Part shown: one piece after another, positions 16,733 to 24,863 of the stretch
Position numbering within the stretch: position 1 is the stretch's first letter
How the letters are laid out: each line of letters opens with the position of its first letter
NCBI GenBank assembly: GCA_021295155.1
Contig: JAJTJC010000036.1
Span: forward strand, 1,271,690-1,335,689
Direction: 5' to 3'
Length of the DNA stretch: 64,000 bases
Source: Flavobacteriaceae bacterium D16
GTDB taxonomy: Bacteria; Bacteroidota; Bacteroidia; Flavobacteriales; Flavobacteriaceae
Program-made: the position numbers and the translations under genes
Notes under the pieces: model-generated
Told to the model about the DNA's origin: nothing
The model's input: the letters and a program-made list of their open reading frames with translations, nothing else
Database searches by the model: none

Positions 16733-16756
16733 ATTTTAAAAGTAAAAACCATCTTT

Positions 16757-17710
16757 ATGAAGGTTACGGATCATATTAAGGCAGCGAAGAATGAAACCTT
16801 GTTCTCTTTTGAGATCATTCCCCCTGTAAAAGGAAGGAATATCAAAGAGCTATATAACAATATTGATCCCCTGATGGAATTCAATCCGCCTTTTATTGAT
16901 GTCACCACTTCCAGGGAAGAATACGTATATATTGATCGCGATGGTCTGCTAGATAAGAAGCTTACCCGTATGCGACCCGGTACGGTTGGAATCTGTGCTT
17001 CTATCAAACACAAATACGATGTAGATACGATACCGCATGTGCTCTGTGGTGGATTCACCAGAGAGGAAACGGAATACCTCCTGATAGACTGTCATTATCT
17101 GGGTATTGATAATATTATGGCCCTAAGGGGGGATGCAATGAAAGAGGAAAAATATTTTGAGCCTTCAGAGGGTGGGCACGAGTACGCCTCAGACCTGGTC
17201 AAACAAATTCACAACCTTAATCATGGTAAGTATCTCCATGAGGTTATTGAGACTGATGATTGTGCTGATTTCTGTATAGGGGTGGCCGGTTACCCCGAAA
17301 AACATATGGAAGCCCCTTCCCTGAAAACAGATTTGAAGTGGTTGAAATACAAGGTCGATCTGGGAGCAGATTATGTGGTAACTCAGATGTTTTTTGATAA
17401 TAAGAAGTATTTTGATTTTGTTGAAGCAGCAAAGAGTATAGGAATTAATGTTCCTATCATTCCCGGGATTAAACCCATCGCCATAAAGAAGCACCTTCAC
17501 CTGCTTCCTCAGGTGTTCCGGATAGACTTGCCCCAGGAACTGATCGATGCTGTAGATGCCTGCAAAGACAATAAGCAGGTGCGCCAGGTTGGTATAGAAT
17601 GGGCTATCGAACAGTCCAGGGAACTCAGGGATGCAGGCGTTCCGGTTTTACATTACTATTCTATGGGTAAATCCACCAATATAAAGGCTATAGCTGAAGC
17701 TATATTTTAA
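16757..17710 (+). CDS. metF: Methylenetetrahydrofolate reductase
   Basis: 317-residue flavoprotein that reduces 5,10-methylene-THF to 5-methyl-THF for MetH. Signs are the N-terminal FSFEIIPPVKG, with the catalytic Glu of the SFE/FEI motif, DVTTSREE, GICASIKHKYDVDTIPH, and ALRGD near residue 118. The later barrel strand contains GADYVVTQMFFD and the PIIPGIKP motif. It is the last gene of the riboswitch-controlled metH operon and is followed by a terminator-like hairpin. Confidence 0.96.
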   Translation: MKVTDHIKAAKNETLFSFEIIPPVKGRNIKELYNNIDPLMEFNPPFIDVTTSREEYVYIDRDGLLDKKLTRMRPGTVGICASIKHKYDVDTIPHVLCGGFTREETEYLLIDCHYLGIDNIMALRGDAMKEEKYFEPSEGGHEYASDLVKQIHNLNHGKYLHEVIETDDCADFCIGVAGYPEKHMEAPSLKTDLKWLKYKVDLGADYVVTQMFFDNKKYFDFVEAAKSIGINVPIIPGIKPIAIKKHLHLLPQVFRIDLPQELIDAVDACKDNKQVRQVGIEWAIEQSRELRDAGVPVLHYYSMGKSTNIKAIAEAIF

Positions 17711-17723
17711 AAGCGTTATTGCT

Positions 17724-17754
17724 GGCATCAACAACTATCATAAGATGCCTTTTT
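17724..17754 (+). terminator. Terminator after metF
   Basis: GGCATC (17724-17729) pairs with GATGCC (17744-17749), 14-base loop, followed by five T. Confidence 0.55.
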
Positions 17755-17770
17755 CCTACTTTTACCGCAG

Positions 17771-18871
17771 ATGTACAAACTAATTTGCTTAGGGCTTATA
17801 CTGTGTTCGGTCTTCGGATGGTCACAGCAACAAAAAGCTAATCCGGTTTATACCTTGGATGCCAATCCGTTTTATGGTTCAATCGTGCTCCACAATACCG
17901 ATATTTCCCACCTTATCCGTGAACACCCAACCGGAGTAATTTTGGGGTTTAGCAAAAAGACATTTGGTAACCGGGAATGGGAACAGGAATACGGCTTTCC
18001 GGATACAGGCTTCTCCTTTATATATCAGGACATGAAAACCACCACGCTGGGTGAAAACTTCGGATTGTATGCCCATTACAATTTTTATTTCCTGAAGCGA
18101 AATATGCAATTCCGGATAGGCCAGGGAATAGCCTATAATACCAATCCCTACGATAAGAATCAGAATTTTAGGGGCAATGCCTATGGATCTCACCTGATGA
18201 GCTCTACCTATCTTATGCTCAATTATTATCGTGAAAACATCTATCGAAACCTCGGTTTTCGGGCGGGGATATCTTTGGTGCATTATTCCAATGCCAATGT
18301 CAAGGCCCCCAATACCTCCACCAATACCTTTGCCTTTAATGCGGGGTTTGTCTACAGATTAGGTGAACCGCAATCGTTTATTATCAGGGAAAAAGCCAAC
18401 AAAGAGGATTTCCGTGAACCTCTACGGTACAACCTCGTTTTTCGTTCCGGACTTAACGAAAGCGATGTGATCAATTCAGGGCAGTTTCCTTTCTATATTT
18501 TCTCCGCCTATGTAGACAAACGCTTTAATCGCAAAAGTGCCCTGCACATCGGCACAGATGTCTTTTTCTCCAATTTCTTAAAAGAGCTAATCCGTTTCCA
18601 GGCCATTTCCTTCCCGGAGTTGAATGTTCAGGAAGATGCAGATTTTAAAAGGGTAGGGGTGTTTGTAGGGCACGAATTGTTTGTAAATAAAATGAGTGTT
18701 ATTACACAGCTGGGCTATTATATTTATTACCCCTTTGATTTTGAAGGTAGGGTATATAACCGGATTGGAATAAAGCGATATTTCGGATCAAAATGGTTTG
18801 GAGCTATCACTTTGAAGTCTCATGCCGCCAAGGCAGAAGCAATTGAATTTGGGATTGGTATAAGGATGTGA
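17771..18871 (+). CDS. Outer-membrane acyloxyacyl hydrolase / PagL-like lipid A deacylase family protein
   Basis: 366 residues with a Sec signal peptide at 1-18 (MYKLICLGLILCSVFGWSQ). The mature protein has beta-barrel-like alternation and repeated aromatic strands. The segment LVHYSNANVKAP near residue 173 resembles the His-x-Ser catalytic motif of PagL-type lipid A 3-O-deacylases, and GYxxG-like barrel strands surround it. Bacteroidota homologues are often called acyloxyacyl hydrolase family. Substrate and activity are inferred only from that motif. A -7-like element TACTTTTA (17757-17764) lies immediately before the ATG, so its transcript may have almost no leader. Confidence 0.7.
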   Translation: MYKLICLGLILCSVFGWSQQQKANPVYTLDANPFYGSIVLHNTDISHLIREHPTGVILGFSKKTFGNREWEQEYGFPDTGFSFIYQDMKTTTLGENFGLYAHYNFYFLKRNMQFRIGQGIAYNTNPYDKNQNFRGNAYGSHLMSSTYLMLNYYRENIYRNLGFRAGISLVHYSNANVKAPNTSTNTFAFNAGFVYRLGEPQSFIIREKANKEDFREPLRYNLVFRSGLNESDVINSGQFPFYIFSAYVDKRFNRKSALHIGTDVFFSNFLKELIRFQAISFPELNVQEDADFKRVGVFVGHELFVNKMSVITQLGYYIYYPFDFEGRVYNRIGIKRYFGSKWFGAITLKSHAAKAEAIEFGIGIRM

Positions 18872-18887
18872 TATTGGTTTGTAAGCA

Positions 18888-19664
18888 ATGAGGATAAGTT
18901 TAACAGGATTGAGAAATATTGCAGCGCTACTAGTGGTAGCGGTAGGAGTTAATGGCTGCAATGGAGAAAATGTACTGGACTGCTTTCAGAATGCCGGAGA
19001 CTTGATCCAGGAGGAAGTGACTGTTGATCCTTTTACCAAAATTACAGTCTTTGAGAATGTTACTCTGGTTTTAAGTCAGGGATCAGAACAGCGGGTATTG
19101 ATTGAAACCGGTGAATATTTACGACCTGAGGTTAATGCACAGGTAGTAGATGGAATACTCATGCTTACAGATACTAATGACTGTAATTTATTCCGTGAAT
19201 ATGGTCTGACTACAGTCTACGTAACCGCACCCAATATTGATACGATAAGAAGCAGTACAGGTTTCCCCATAAGTAGTGAAGGGACCTTAGCCTATAATTC
19301 CCTTTCACTTATTTCAGAAAGTTTTAATAGTCCCGAAACGGAAACTACAGACGGTTCGTTTGACCTGGATGTGGCGACACAAAACCTGAGTATTGTGGCC
19401 AATGGGATTGCCTATTTTCAGCTCAGGGGAACCGCTAATAACATGAATGTTACCATCGCGGCCGGGGATAGTCGGATAGAGGCAGAAAATCTACTGGCCC
19501 AAGAGGTCAGCTTAAACCATAGAGGCAGTAATGATATCCGGATCAATCCACAAGAAGTGCTGAGGGGTGTGATTCGCGGAACCGGTGATGTAGTAAGTTT
19601 TAACCGACCTCCAATTGTTGAGGTAGAAGAGATTTACCGGGGGCGATTAATTTTCAGAGATTAA
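18888..19664 (+). CDS. Lipoprotein with head-GIN (DUF2807) domain
   Basis: 258 residues. Residues 1-24 form a lipoprotein signal with the lipobox ending VNGC (Cys24). The mature part carries the typical head-GIN opening (VDPFTKITVFENVTLVLSQG), then repeated short beta strands with Asn/Gly turns, consistent with a right-handed beta-helix-like fold. The family is common and of unknown role in Bacteroidota envelopes. Its start is 17 bases after the preceding barrel gene and its stop 26 bases before the serine hydrolase, so the three may be one unit. A second head-GIN protein lies at 28108. Confidence 0.8.
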   Translation: MRISLTGLRNIAALLVVAVGVNGCNGENVLDCFQNAGDLIQEEVTVDPFTKITVFENVTLVLSQGSEQRVLIETGEYLRPEVNAQVVDGILMLTDTNDCNLFREYGLTTVYVTAPNIDTIRSSTGFPISSEGTLAYNSLSLISESFNSPETETTDGSFDLDVATQNLSIVANGIAYFQLRGTANNMNVTIAAGDSRIEAENLLAQEVSLNHRGSNDIRINPQEVLRGVIRGTGDVVSFNRPPIVEVEEIYRGRLIFRD

Positions 19665-19689
19665 TAAACATTCTTTAAAAAGGAACCGA

Positions 19690-20730
19690 ATGGGGCATTC
19701 GGCAAAACAGCTTGCAATTACAAGATCTGAGTCAACCTTAAATTTGCTTGTCAGGGATAAAAGAGTTCCCGGCTTGGCTATCGCTGTTTCTGTAATGGAC
19801 TACTGGCATTGGAAAGCAGGTTTTGGCTTTGCCGACATAGAAGAGAATAAGCCCGTAAATCCAATTGAAACAAGGTTCCGGGCAGCAAGTGTTTCCAAGC
19901 CTATTGCCGCATGTGCCCTGGCATCAATGGTTGCGGAAGGGCTGATCGATCTTGAAGCATCTTTTTATAAGTATGTCCCCTATTTTCCCAAGAAAAAATA
20001 CGACTTCAGTATTCGTCAGCTGGCAGCCCATACTGCTGGGATTCGAGGATATATAGGAAAGGAATATGCACTTAATAGGCCCTATACCATCAGGGAGAGC
20101 CTGCAAGTCTTTCAGGATGATCCTCTACTGTTCGAACCAGGAACACATTTTCATTACAACAGCTTTGGTTATGTACTCTTATCCCTGGCTATGGAAGAGG
20201 CCTCAGGAATACCCTTTGATGTCTACACCCGCGACAAGGTCCTCATCCCTTTGGGTATGACTAATACTGTCGCCGAAAAACCAGCAATTACTAACGAACA
20301 ACCAACAACGAACAACCGCCAACGAACTACCTTTTACACCCGATGGTCTTCCGGATTTCGAATAGCAACGCCTGTTGACAATCGCTACAAACTAGCCGGA
20401 GGGGGTTATCTGACTACTGTACAGGACATGATCCAATTAGGGCAGGCCGTTCTCAAAGAACGCTTTTATCCTGATGTGATGTCCACCTTCCTGGAAGCCC
20501 AGGGTGCAGCGGGAAACAATACCTATTATGGTCTTGGTTGGGAGGTCAGTGAAGATAAAAAAGGCCGGCCCTTTTATGGCCATATCGGGAACCAGGTTGG
20601 GGGGTATAGTTACTTCAGGATCTTTCCAGAGACCGGCCTGATTGCTGCCGCACTGGTCAATTGCGGGGACCCTAAGATCCAGGATCTCCTGGATGGTGTA
20701 GTGGATGATTTTCACTCCTTTAATGTTTGA
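19690..20730 (+). CDS. Serine hydrolase of the beta-lactamase/class C (S12) family
   Basis: 346 residues. The class C/D-peptidase signature is present: Ser67-Val-Ser-Lys70 in AASVSKPIAA, a Tyr-x-Asn site in HFHYNSFGY near residue 157, and a late GHIGNQVGG segment in place of HTG. These enzymes include D-aminopeptidases, esterases and penicillin-binding relatives; real beta-lactam hydrolysis is not implied. No signal peptide is seen, so a cytoplasmic location is likely. An odd low-complexity segment of about 16 residues (NEQPTTNNRQRTT region, bases 20281-20330) comes from an in-frame copy of the GTTG-type repeat. Confidence 0.85.
   Translation: MGHSAKQLAITRSESTLNLLVRDKRVPGLAIAVSVMDYWHWKAGFGFADIEENKPVNPIETRFRAASVSKPIAACALASMVAEGLIDLEASFYKYVPYFPKKKYDFSIRQLAAHTAGIRGYIGKEYALNRPYTIRESLQVFQDDPLLFEPGTHFHYNSFGYVLLSLAMEEASGIPFDVYTRDKVLIPLGMTNTVAEKPAITNEQPTTNNRQRTTFYTRWSSGFRIATPVDNRYKLAGGGYLTTVQDMIQLGQAVLKERFYPDVMSTFLEAQGAAGNNTYYGLGWEVSEDKKGRPFYGHIGNQVGGYSYFRIFPETGLIAAALVNCGDPKIQDLLDGVVDDFHSFNV
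20281..20330 (-). repeat. In-frame copy of the GTTG-rich repeat inside the serine hydrolase
   Basis: Read on the minus strand, this stretch is GGTTGTTCGTTGTTGGTTGT followed by TCGTTAGTAATTGCT. It aligns ungapped with 13601-13640. On the plus strand it encodes the low-complexity insert, without breaking the frame. Confidence 0.55.
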
Positions 20731-20789
20731 TTTCAAACAACAGGATTTATATATTTATTAGAACTATCCTATAAAATATCCTTCACTGC

Positions 20790-21191
20790 ATGAACCTTAC
20801 CATCCCATACACTAGCAAACGTCTCCGAAAGACCCTCTTGTTGTCTCTGCTCTACTGGGTAATTTGTTTGATGAATATATTGGGCGCAGATGACTTGGGA
20901 TACTTACAAATAGGGTTTTTAATCCTTGCTATAGTTTCCACATTTTTGTACTTCCGGGAAAGAAAACAACAATACCTTACCATAAGTGAGGGAATGATAA
21001 AAAGAAATGATATCTGGGGCAGAAAAATACGCCTGGATGAGGTTATTCATATTGAGAAATACGCCGGGGATTACATCCTAAAAACACCAACAAAAAAGCT
21101 GCGGATCGATACGCATATCATTCCTCCTGAAGCACTCAAAGAACTGGAAGAGGTGCTTGGACAGATACAGCTTACCACAGCGAAAACGTGA
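20790..21191 (+). CDS. Small membrane protein with PH-like cytoplasmic domain
   Basis: 133 residues, not recognised as a named family. Two membrane segments at about residues 13-31 and 38-53 are followed by a soluble region (ISEGMIKRNDIWGRKIRLDE) resembling the bacterial PH/YcxB-like membrane-associated fold. It stands alone between the serine hydrolase and the M20 protein, with its own 5' gap of 59 bases. Function unknown. Confidence 0.7.
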   Translation: MNLTIPYTSKRLRKTLLLSLLYWVICLMNILGADDLGYLQIGFLILAIVSTFLYFRERKQQYLTISEGMIKRNDIWGRKIRLDEVIHIEKYAGDYILKTPTKKLRIDTHIIPPEALKELEEVLGQIQLTTAKT

Positions 21192-21231
21192 TATTCGTGG
21201 GTTTCCTATCTTTATGGTAAAACCTGTAATA

Positions 21232-22743
21232 ATGTTCCGCCATCTCTATATCTGTACTTTAGGTCTATGCTTCGCTGTTAGTTCTTTAACCGCCCAATCT
21301 GCTGATGAGCTTCAAAAGTGGTCGGACCGGGCAGCAAGGGAGTCTTTCCCAATGCTCAAAGAATTGTTGAGTATCCCTAATGATGCCTTTTATCCGGATT
21401 ATATTGAAAAGAATGTGCGTTGGTGTGAAGTTGCCTTCGCCAAACGTGAATTTACTACAAAGCGGATTGAAACACCGGCGGCACCACTATTGCTGGCAGA
21501 AAAGAACCATCCTGGAGCAAAGCAAACGGTATTGATCTACCTGCAGCTGGACGGTCAACCAGTAGACAGCACCCGTTGGTTCCAGGAGAGTCCATATCTC
21601 CCTGTGCTTAAACAACAAGTGGGGCAAGAATGGCAGGAAGTCTCCTGGGAAAGCTTAACGGATTATAAAGACGACTGGAGGGTATTTGCCCGTTCTGCCA
21701 GTGATGCCAAAGGTCCTGTGGCTATGTTTCTGGCGGCGCTAGATGAAACAAAAGCACACAATATTCGCCCTAATTATAACATCAAGGTTATTATGGATTT
21801 TGAGGAGGAACTCGGATCCCCCAACCTGCCAGAGGCTGTCATCAAAAATGCAGCACTTTTAAAAGCTGATATGCTGATTATTTTTGACGGGCCACGCCAT
21901 ATCACCAACAAACCTACCCTGACTTTTGGGGCCCGTGGAATAGCCACCATTACCCTTACAACCTATGGTCCTGCAGTGCCCCAGCACAGTGGACATTTTG
22001 GAAACTATGCCCCAAATCCCGCTCTACGGCTATCCAAACTCCTTGCTGGTATGAAAGACGACGATGGGAGGGTCCTTATCCCTGGATTTTATGATGGGGT
22101 CTCTATTGGTGAAGAAACCGAAGCAATCCTCAGAGCAGTACCTGATAATGAGACCCAGATCAAAGATCGATTGCAGATTGCAGATACAGACAAGGTAGGC
22201 CGATTCTATCAGGAGGCGATACAGTATCCTTCCCTGAATATCCGGGGCATGCAATCGGGCTGGATTGATGAAAAGGTAAGAACTATTATCCCTGGATGGG
22301 CCCGCGCAGAAATAGATGTCCGCCTGGTACTGGAGAGTAACCCTGAGCGCTTACTGGGCCTCATCAAATCCTATGTTGGAGAACAGGGCTACCATGTAAT
22401 CGATCGAGAACCCACTAAGGAGGAAAGGCTTAATCATGCTAAAATCGCCACCTTTACTTCTGAGGTTTCCTATCAATCGTTTCGAACCCCTTTTGATTCC
22501 AAAGTTGGTATATGGCTGACCAGCGCTTTGCAGCGTGCTTTTAACGAAGACCCGATACGGATACGGATGAGTGGAGGCTCTATTCCCATTTCTCCTTTTG
22601 TAAACACCCTTGGGGTCCCTGCAGTAACAGTCCCCACAGTGAACCGGGACAACAACCAACACAGTCCAAATGAAAATCTGAGATTGGGGAATTACCGGGA
22701 AGGCATCAAGACCATGATGGCCATCCTTTCTGAAAAGCTATGA
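21232..22743 (+). CDS. Secreted M20-family metallopeptidase-like protein
   Basis: 503 residues from the ATG at 21232, chosen because it opens a good signal peptide (MFRHLYICTLGLCFAVSSLTAQ); an upstream in-frame ATG exists at 21214. Family marks are DAKGPVAMFLAAL, the catalytic/metal pair EEELGSPNLP, a dimerisation domain after about residue 215, and the last metal His in NQHSPNENL. In the first metal site the usual GHxDxQP reads LQLDGQPVD, with Gln for His, while the Asp remains. Zinc binding may therefore differ. Similar spelling may be widespread in Bacteroidota homologues. Likely periplasmic; substrate unknown. Convergent with gldA, 7 bases apart. Confidence 0.85.
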   Translation: MFRHLYICTLGLCFAVSSLTAQSADELQKWSDRAARESFPMLKELLSIPNDAFYPDYIEKNVRWCEVAFAKREFTTKRIETPAAPLLLAEKNHPGAKQTVLIYLQLDGQPVDSTRWFQESPYLPVLKQQVGQEWQEVSWESLTDYKDDWRVFARSASDAKGPVAMFLAALDETKAHNIRPNYNIKVIMDFEEELGSPNLPEAVIKNAALLKADMLIIFDGPRHITNKPTLTFGARGIATITLTTYGPAVPQHSGHFGNYAPNPALRLSKLLAGMKDDDGRVLIPGFYDGVSIGEETEAILRAVPDNETQIKDRLQIADTDKVGRFYQEAIQYPSLNIRGMQSGWIDEKVRTIIPGWARAEIDVRLVLESNPERLLGLIKSYVGEQGYHVIDREPTKEERLNHAKIATFTSEVSYQSFRTPFDSKVGIWLTSALQRAFNEDPIRIRMSGGSIPISPFVNTLGVPAVTVPTVNRDNNQHSPNENLRLGNYREGIKTMMAILSEKL

Positions 22744-22750
22744 TGGAAAA

Positions 22751-23647
22751 TTATTCCCCTGTTAAATCAGTAAACAGCGTTTCCAGATTCTTGTTTTTGC
22801 GGCTGAGCTGCAGGGTTTTCAATTCGTGGTCATGAGCAAAGTCAAATACGGCAGGTCGCATATCTTTCGAAGTGCTAAAAGTTATCTCATAGACAAAACC
22901 ACCGGTGTTGTCTACAGCGGTCACGTGGGGTAGTTTTTGTAGAAACGCTTCCTCCACCCGATAATCAAACTCCACTTCTATGATCTGCTCTTCCTGTGTT
23001 CTCAGGTCTGAGAGTGATTTATCCGCTACCAGTTTTCCCTTGTCAATAATGAGTACGCGATCACATAAGGCCTCAACTTCCTTCATGATATGGGTAGAAA
23101 GCAGGATGGTCTTGGTGTGTGCCATTTTTTTGATCAATTTCCTGATTTCCTGAAGTTGGTTGGGATCGAGCCCGGTTGTGGGTTCATCCAGGATAAGTAC
23201 TTCCGGATCATGCAAGAGTGCCGCAGCCAGGCCTACACGCTGTCTGTACCCCTTGGATAGCTGACCAATTTTCTTATGGGCTTCCGGACCCAGTCCGGTT
23301 TCTGCTAGAACCACATCTATTCTGTCTTTTGAAACGCCGTACACCTCGGCGTTAAAGGTCAGATATTCCCTTACATACAGCTCCAGGTACAATGGGTTGT
23401 GTTCCGGAAGGTATCCGATACTTTGTTGCACCTTCCGACTATCCTTTTCCACATCAAAACCATTTACTGTGGCTGCCCCTGAATGGGCTTTGCTGTAGGT
23501 AGTCAGTATTTTCATCATGGTCGATTTACCAGCTCCGTTAGGACCGAGAAAGCCAACAATTTCCCCTTTATTAATGTCAAAAGAAATATCGTCCAGGGCC
23601 TTTTGTTTGCCATAGAATTTAGATATACCTGCTACCTGTATGGACAT
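22751..23647 (-). CDS. gldA: Gliding motility ABC transporter ATP-binding protein GldA
   Basis: 299 residues from the ATG at 23647 (MSIQVAGISKFYGKQKALDD). Walker A is GPNGAGKST near residue 36, the signature is LSKGYRQRVGLAAALLHDP (LSxGYRQR rather than LSGGQ), and Walker B is VLILDEPTTGLDP, followed by a C-terminal extension. Length and the LSKGYRQR variant fit GldA, which with the membrane proteins GldF and GldG forms an ABC transporter needed for gliding in Flavobacterium. gldF and gldG are not in the window. A short in-frame extension to 23674 is possible but less family-like. gldB and gldC lie 19 kb away. Confidence 0.85.
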   Translation of the reverse strand: MSIQVAGISKFYGKQKALDDISFDINKGEIVGFLGPNGAGKSTMMKILTTYSKAHSGAATVNGFDVEKDSRKVQQSIGYLPEHNPLYLELYVREYLTFNAEVYGVSKDRIDVVLAETGLGPEAHKKIGQLSKGYRQRVGLAAALLHDPEVLILDEPTTGLDPNQLQEIRKLIKKMAHTKTILLSTHIMKEVEALCDRVLIIDKGKLVADKSLSDLRTQEEQIIEVEFDYRVEEAFLQKLPHVTAVDNTGGFVYEITFSTSKDMRPAVFDFAHDHELKTLQLSRKNKNLETLFTDLTGE

Positions 23648-23674
23648 GCGAATAATTTTCAGGTAAAAATACAT

Positions 23675-23841
23675 AAAACAGGCATTTCATCTTGGCAGTT
23701 AATCAGGGAATCTAAAAAAGAGAATAAAAGGATTCCTTATCCGGAGAAATTGAATATTTCACAATTAGAATTACTAATCTGCTTTTTTTATGCAAAGAAT
23801 TCTCTCAAAACGGAGATTTTTTAAAAAAGAGTGGGCAGTTC
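23675..23841. other. gldA-leader gap without a recognised gene
   Basis: AT-rich sequence between the divergent gldA and the aromatic attenuator. It contains GGAATC/GATTCC (arms around 23707 and 23730) and a weak TCTC/GAGA hairpin followed by T (about 23800-23820). No gene was recognised; gldA's promoter should lie here. Confidence 0.4.
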
Positions 23842-23871
23842 TTTGATTTTTACAGATAATAATTACCTTAG
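23842..23871 (+). promoter_or_regulatory. Promoter of the aromatic amino acid operon
   Basis: TTTG (23842-23845), 18 bases, TACCTTAG (23864-23871; one mismatch to TAnnTTTG). The start predicted near 23878 is 12 bases before the leader peptide ATG, which matches an attenuator layout. Confidence 0.55.
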
Positions 23872-23889
23872 TCCCTTCAAATAAGAAAT

Positions 23890-23961
23890 ATGGCACGCAA
23901 TTATTTCTGGAACAGGTTTTATTTTTACTTCTTTGGACAAAGAGGTACGGGACAGTTCTAG
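23890..23961 (+). CDS. Aromatic leader peptide (attenuator peptide)
   Basis: A 23-codon frame with ATG and TAG. The peptide is MARNYFWNRFYFYFF followed by GQRGTGQF: six Phe, three Tyr and one Trp in 23 residues, clustered at residues 5-15. It is placed 12 bases after the predicted transcription start, and its end overlaps the first strand of a mutually exclusive RNA pairing that ends in a T-run terminator (23945-24016). The genes behind it make Phe and Tyr. This is the classical arrangement of pheL-type leaders, where ribosome stalling at Phe/Tyr codons permits read-through. No homologue was compared; the assignment rests on composition, position and RNA pairing. Confidence 0.85.
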   Translation: MARNYFWNRFYFYFFGQRGTGQF

Positions 23962-24016
23962 AACATTGCTAACAATATAGTAAAATAGGGTCCCGTAACG
24001 TACGGGACTTTTTTTT
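23945..24016 (+). terminator. Attenuator: competing antiterminator and terminator
   Basis: Three 8-base strands occur. TACGGGAC (23946-23953, inside the last leader codons) and TACGGGAC (24001-24008) can each pair perfectly with GTCCCGTA (23990-23997). The downstream pairing makes an 8-bp stem with a 3-base loop followed by eight T, an intrinsic terminator. The upstream pairing would prevent it. A ribosome finishing the leader at 23961 would cover the upstream strand and favour termination; one stalled in the aromatic codons would leave it free. I do not see an obvious 1:2 hairpin, so behaviour without translation is unclear. Confidence 0.85.
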
Positions 24017-24035
24017 GATATAAATCGCAACAATT

Positions 24036-24863
24036 TTGGCCTTACAAATAGCCATTCAGGGGATTCAGGGTTCTAACCACCATCAGGTGGCCCGGGAATA
24101 TTTTAATGAAGACATTACCCTGGTAGAATGTCTTACTTTCCATGAACTGGTAGACCAGCTAATTCAGGGGAAGGCAGACAAGGGAGTAATGGCGATAGAG
24201 AACTCTATAGCGGGCTCTATTATTCCCAACTATGCCCTGGTCTATCAAAACAATTTGCACATTATTGGTGAGCATTACCTAAATATTCATCACCACCTGA
24301 TGAGCCTTCCGGGACAATCTCTGAATGATATAAGAGAAGTAAGATCTCACCCTATGGCGCTGTTGCAATGCCGGGAATATCTGAAGACCAAAAACCACAT
24401 TAAAATGGTAGAGGACTTTGATACCGCAGAAACAGCACGTCAGATCCAGCAAAATCAATGGAAGGGAATCGCAGCGATAGCGCCTGGAGTTGCCGCCGAT
24501 CTGTACGGATTGGAAATTTTGGCTTCTGACATTCAGACCATAAAGAACAATGCAACCCGTTTCATCGTCATTAAAACAAAGAATAAGGTACTACCTGAAG
24601 AGGAGATCAACAAGGCATCGGTCCGTTTTATAACAGACCACAAAAGGGGAAGTTTGGCTGCTGTACTTAATGTAATGAGCGATTGCAACCTTAACATGAC
24701 CAAAATACAATCCTTGCCTATTATCGAAACTCCCTGGAAGTATGCCTTTTTTGTGGATGTTACCTTTGATAAATACGAACATTTTACCAAAGCGAAATCC
24801 CTTTTGGACATCATGTCTGAGGATTTTAAAGTATTGGGAGAATATAAAAATGCACGTTTGTGA
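24036..24863 (+). CDS. pheA: Prephenate dehydratase
   Basis: 275 residues from a TTG start that directly opens the family N-terminus MALQIAIQGIQGSNHH. Converts prephenate to phenylpyruvate, the committed step to Phe. The catalytic domain contains KGVMAIENSIAGSI near residue 48, HHLMSLPG near 89, and the conserved Thr-Arg-Phe in NNATRFIVIKT near 170. The C-terminal ACT domain (residues ~195-275) has ESLP-like IQSLPII and is the usual Phe-feedback site. It is the first gene after the attenuator and overlaps the aminotransferase start (GTGA). Confidence 0.95.
   Translation: MALQIAIQGIQGSNHHQVAREYFNEDITLVECLTFHELVDQLIQGKADKGVMAIENSIAGSIIPNYALVYQNNLHIIGEHYLNIHHHLMSLPGQSLNDIREVRSHPMALLQCREYLKTKNHIKMVEDFDTAETARQIQQNQWKGIAAIAPGVAADLYGLEILASDIQTIKNNATRFIVIKTKNKVLPEEEINKASVRFITDHKRGSLAAVLNVMSDCNLNMTKIQSLPIIETPWKYAFFVDVTFDKYEHFTKAKSLLDIMSEDFKVLGEYKNARL

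Noticed and set aside
23483-23824. 113-residue plus-strand frame over the gldA start
   Set aside because: It runs through the antisense of gldA and has no motif; the real plus-strand unit in this region is the leader peptide at 23890.
23955-23964. Palindrome GTTCTAGAAC at the leader stop codon
   Set aside because: Has no loop to form an RNA hairpin and does not take part in the attenuator pairings; probably coincidental.
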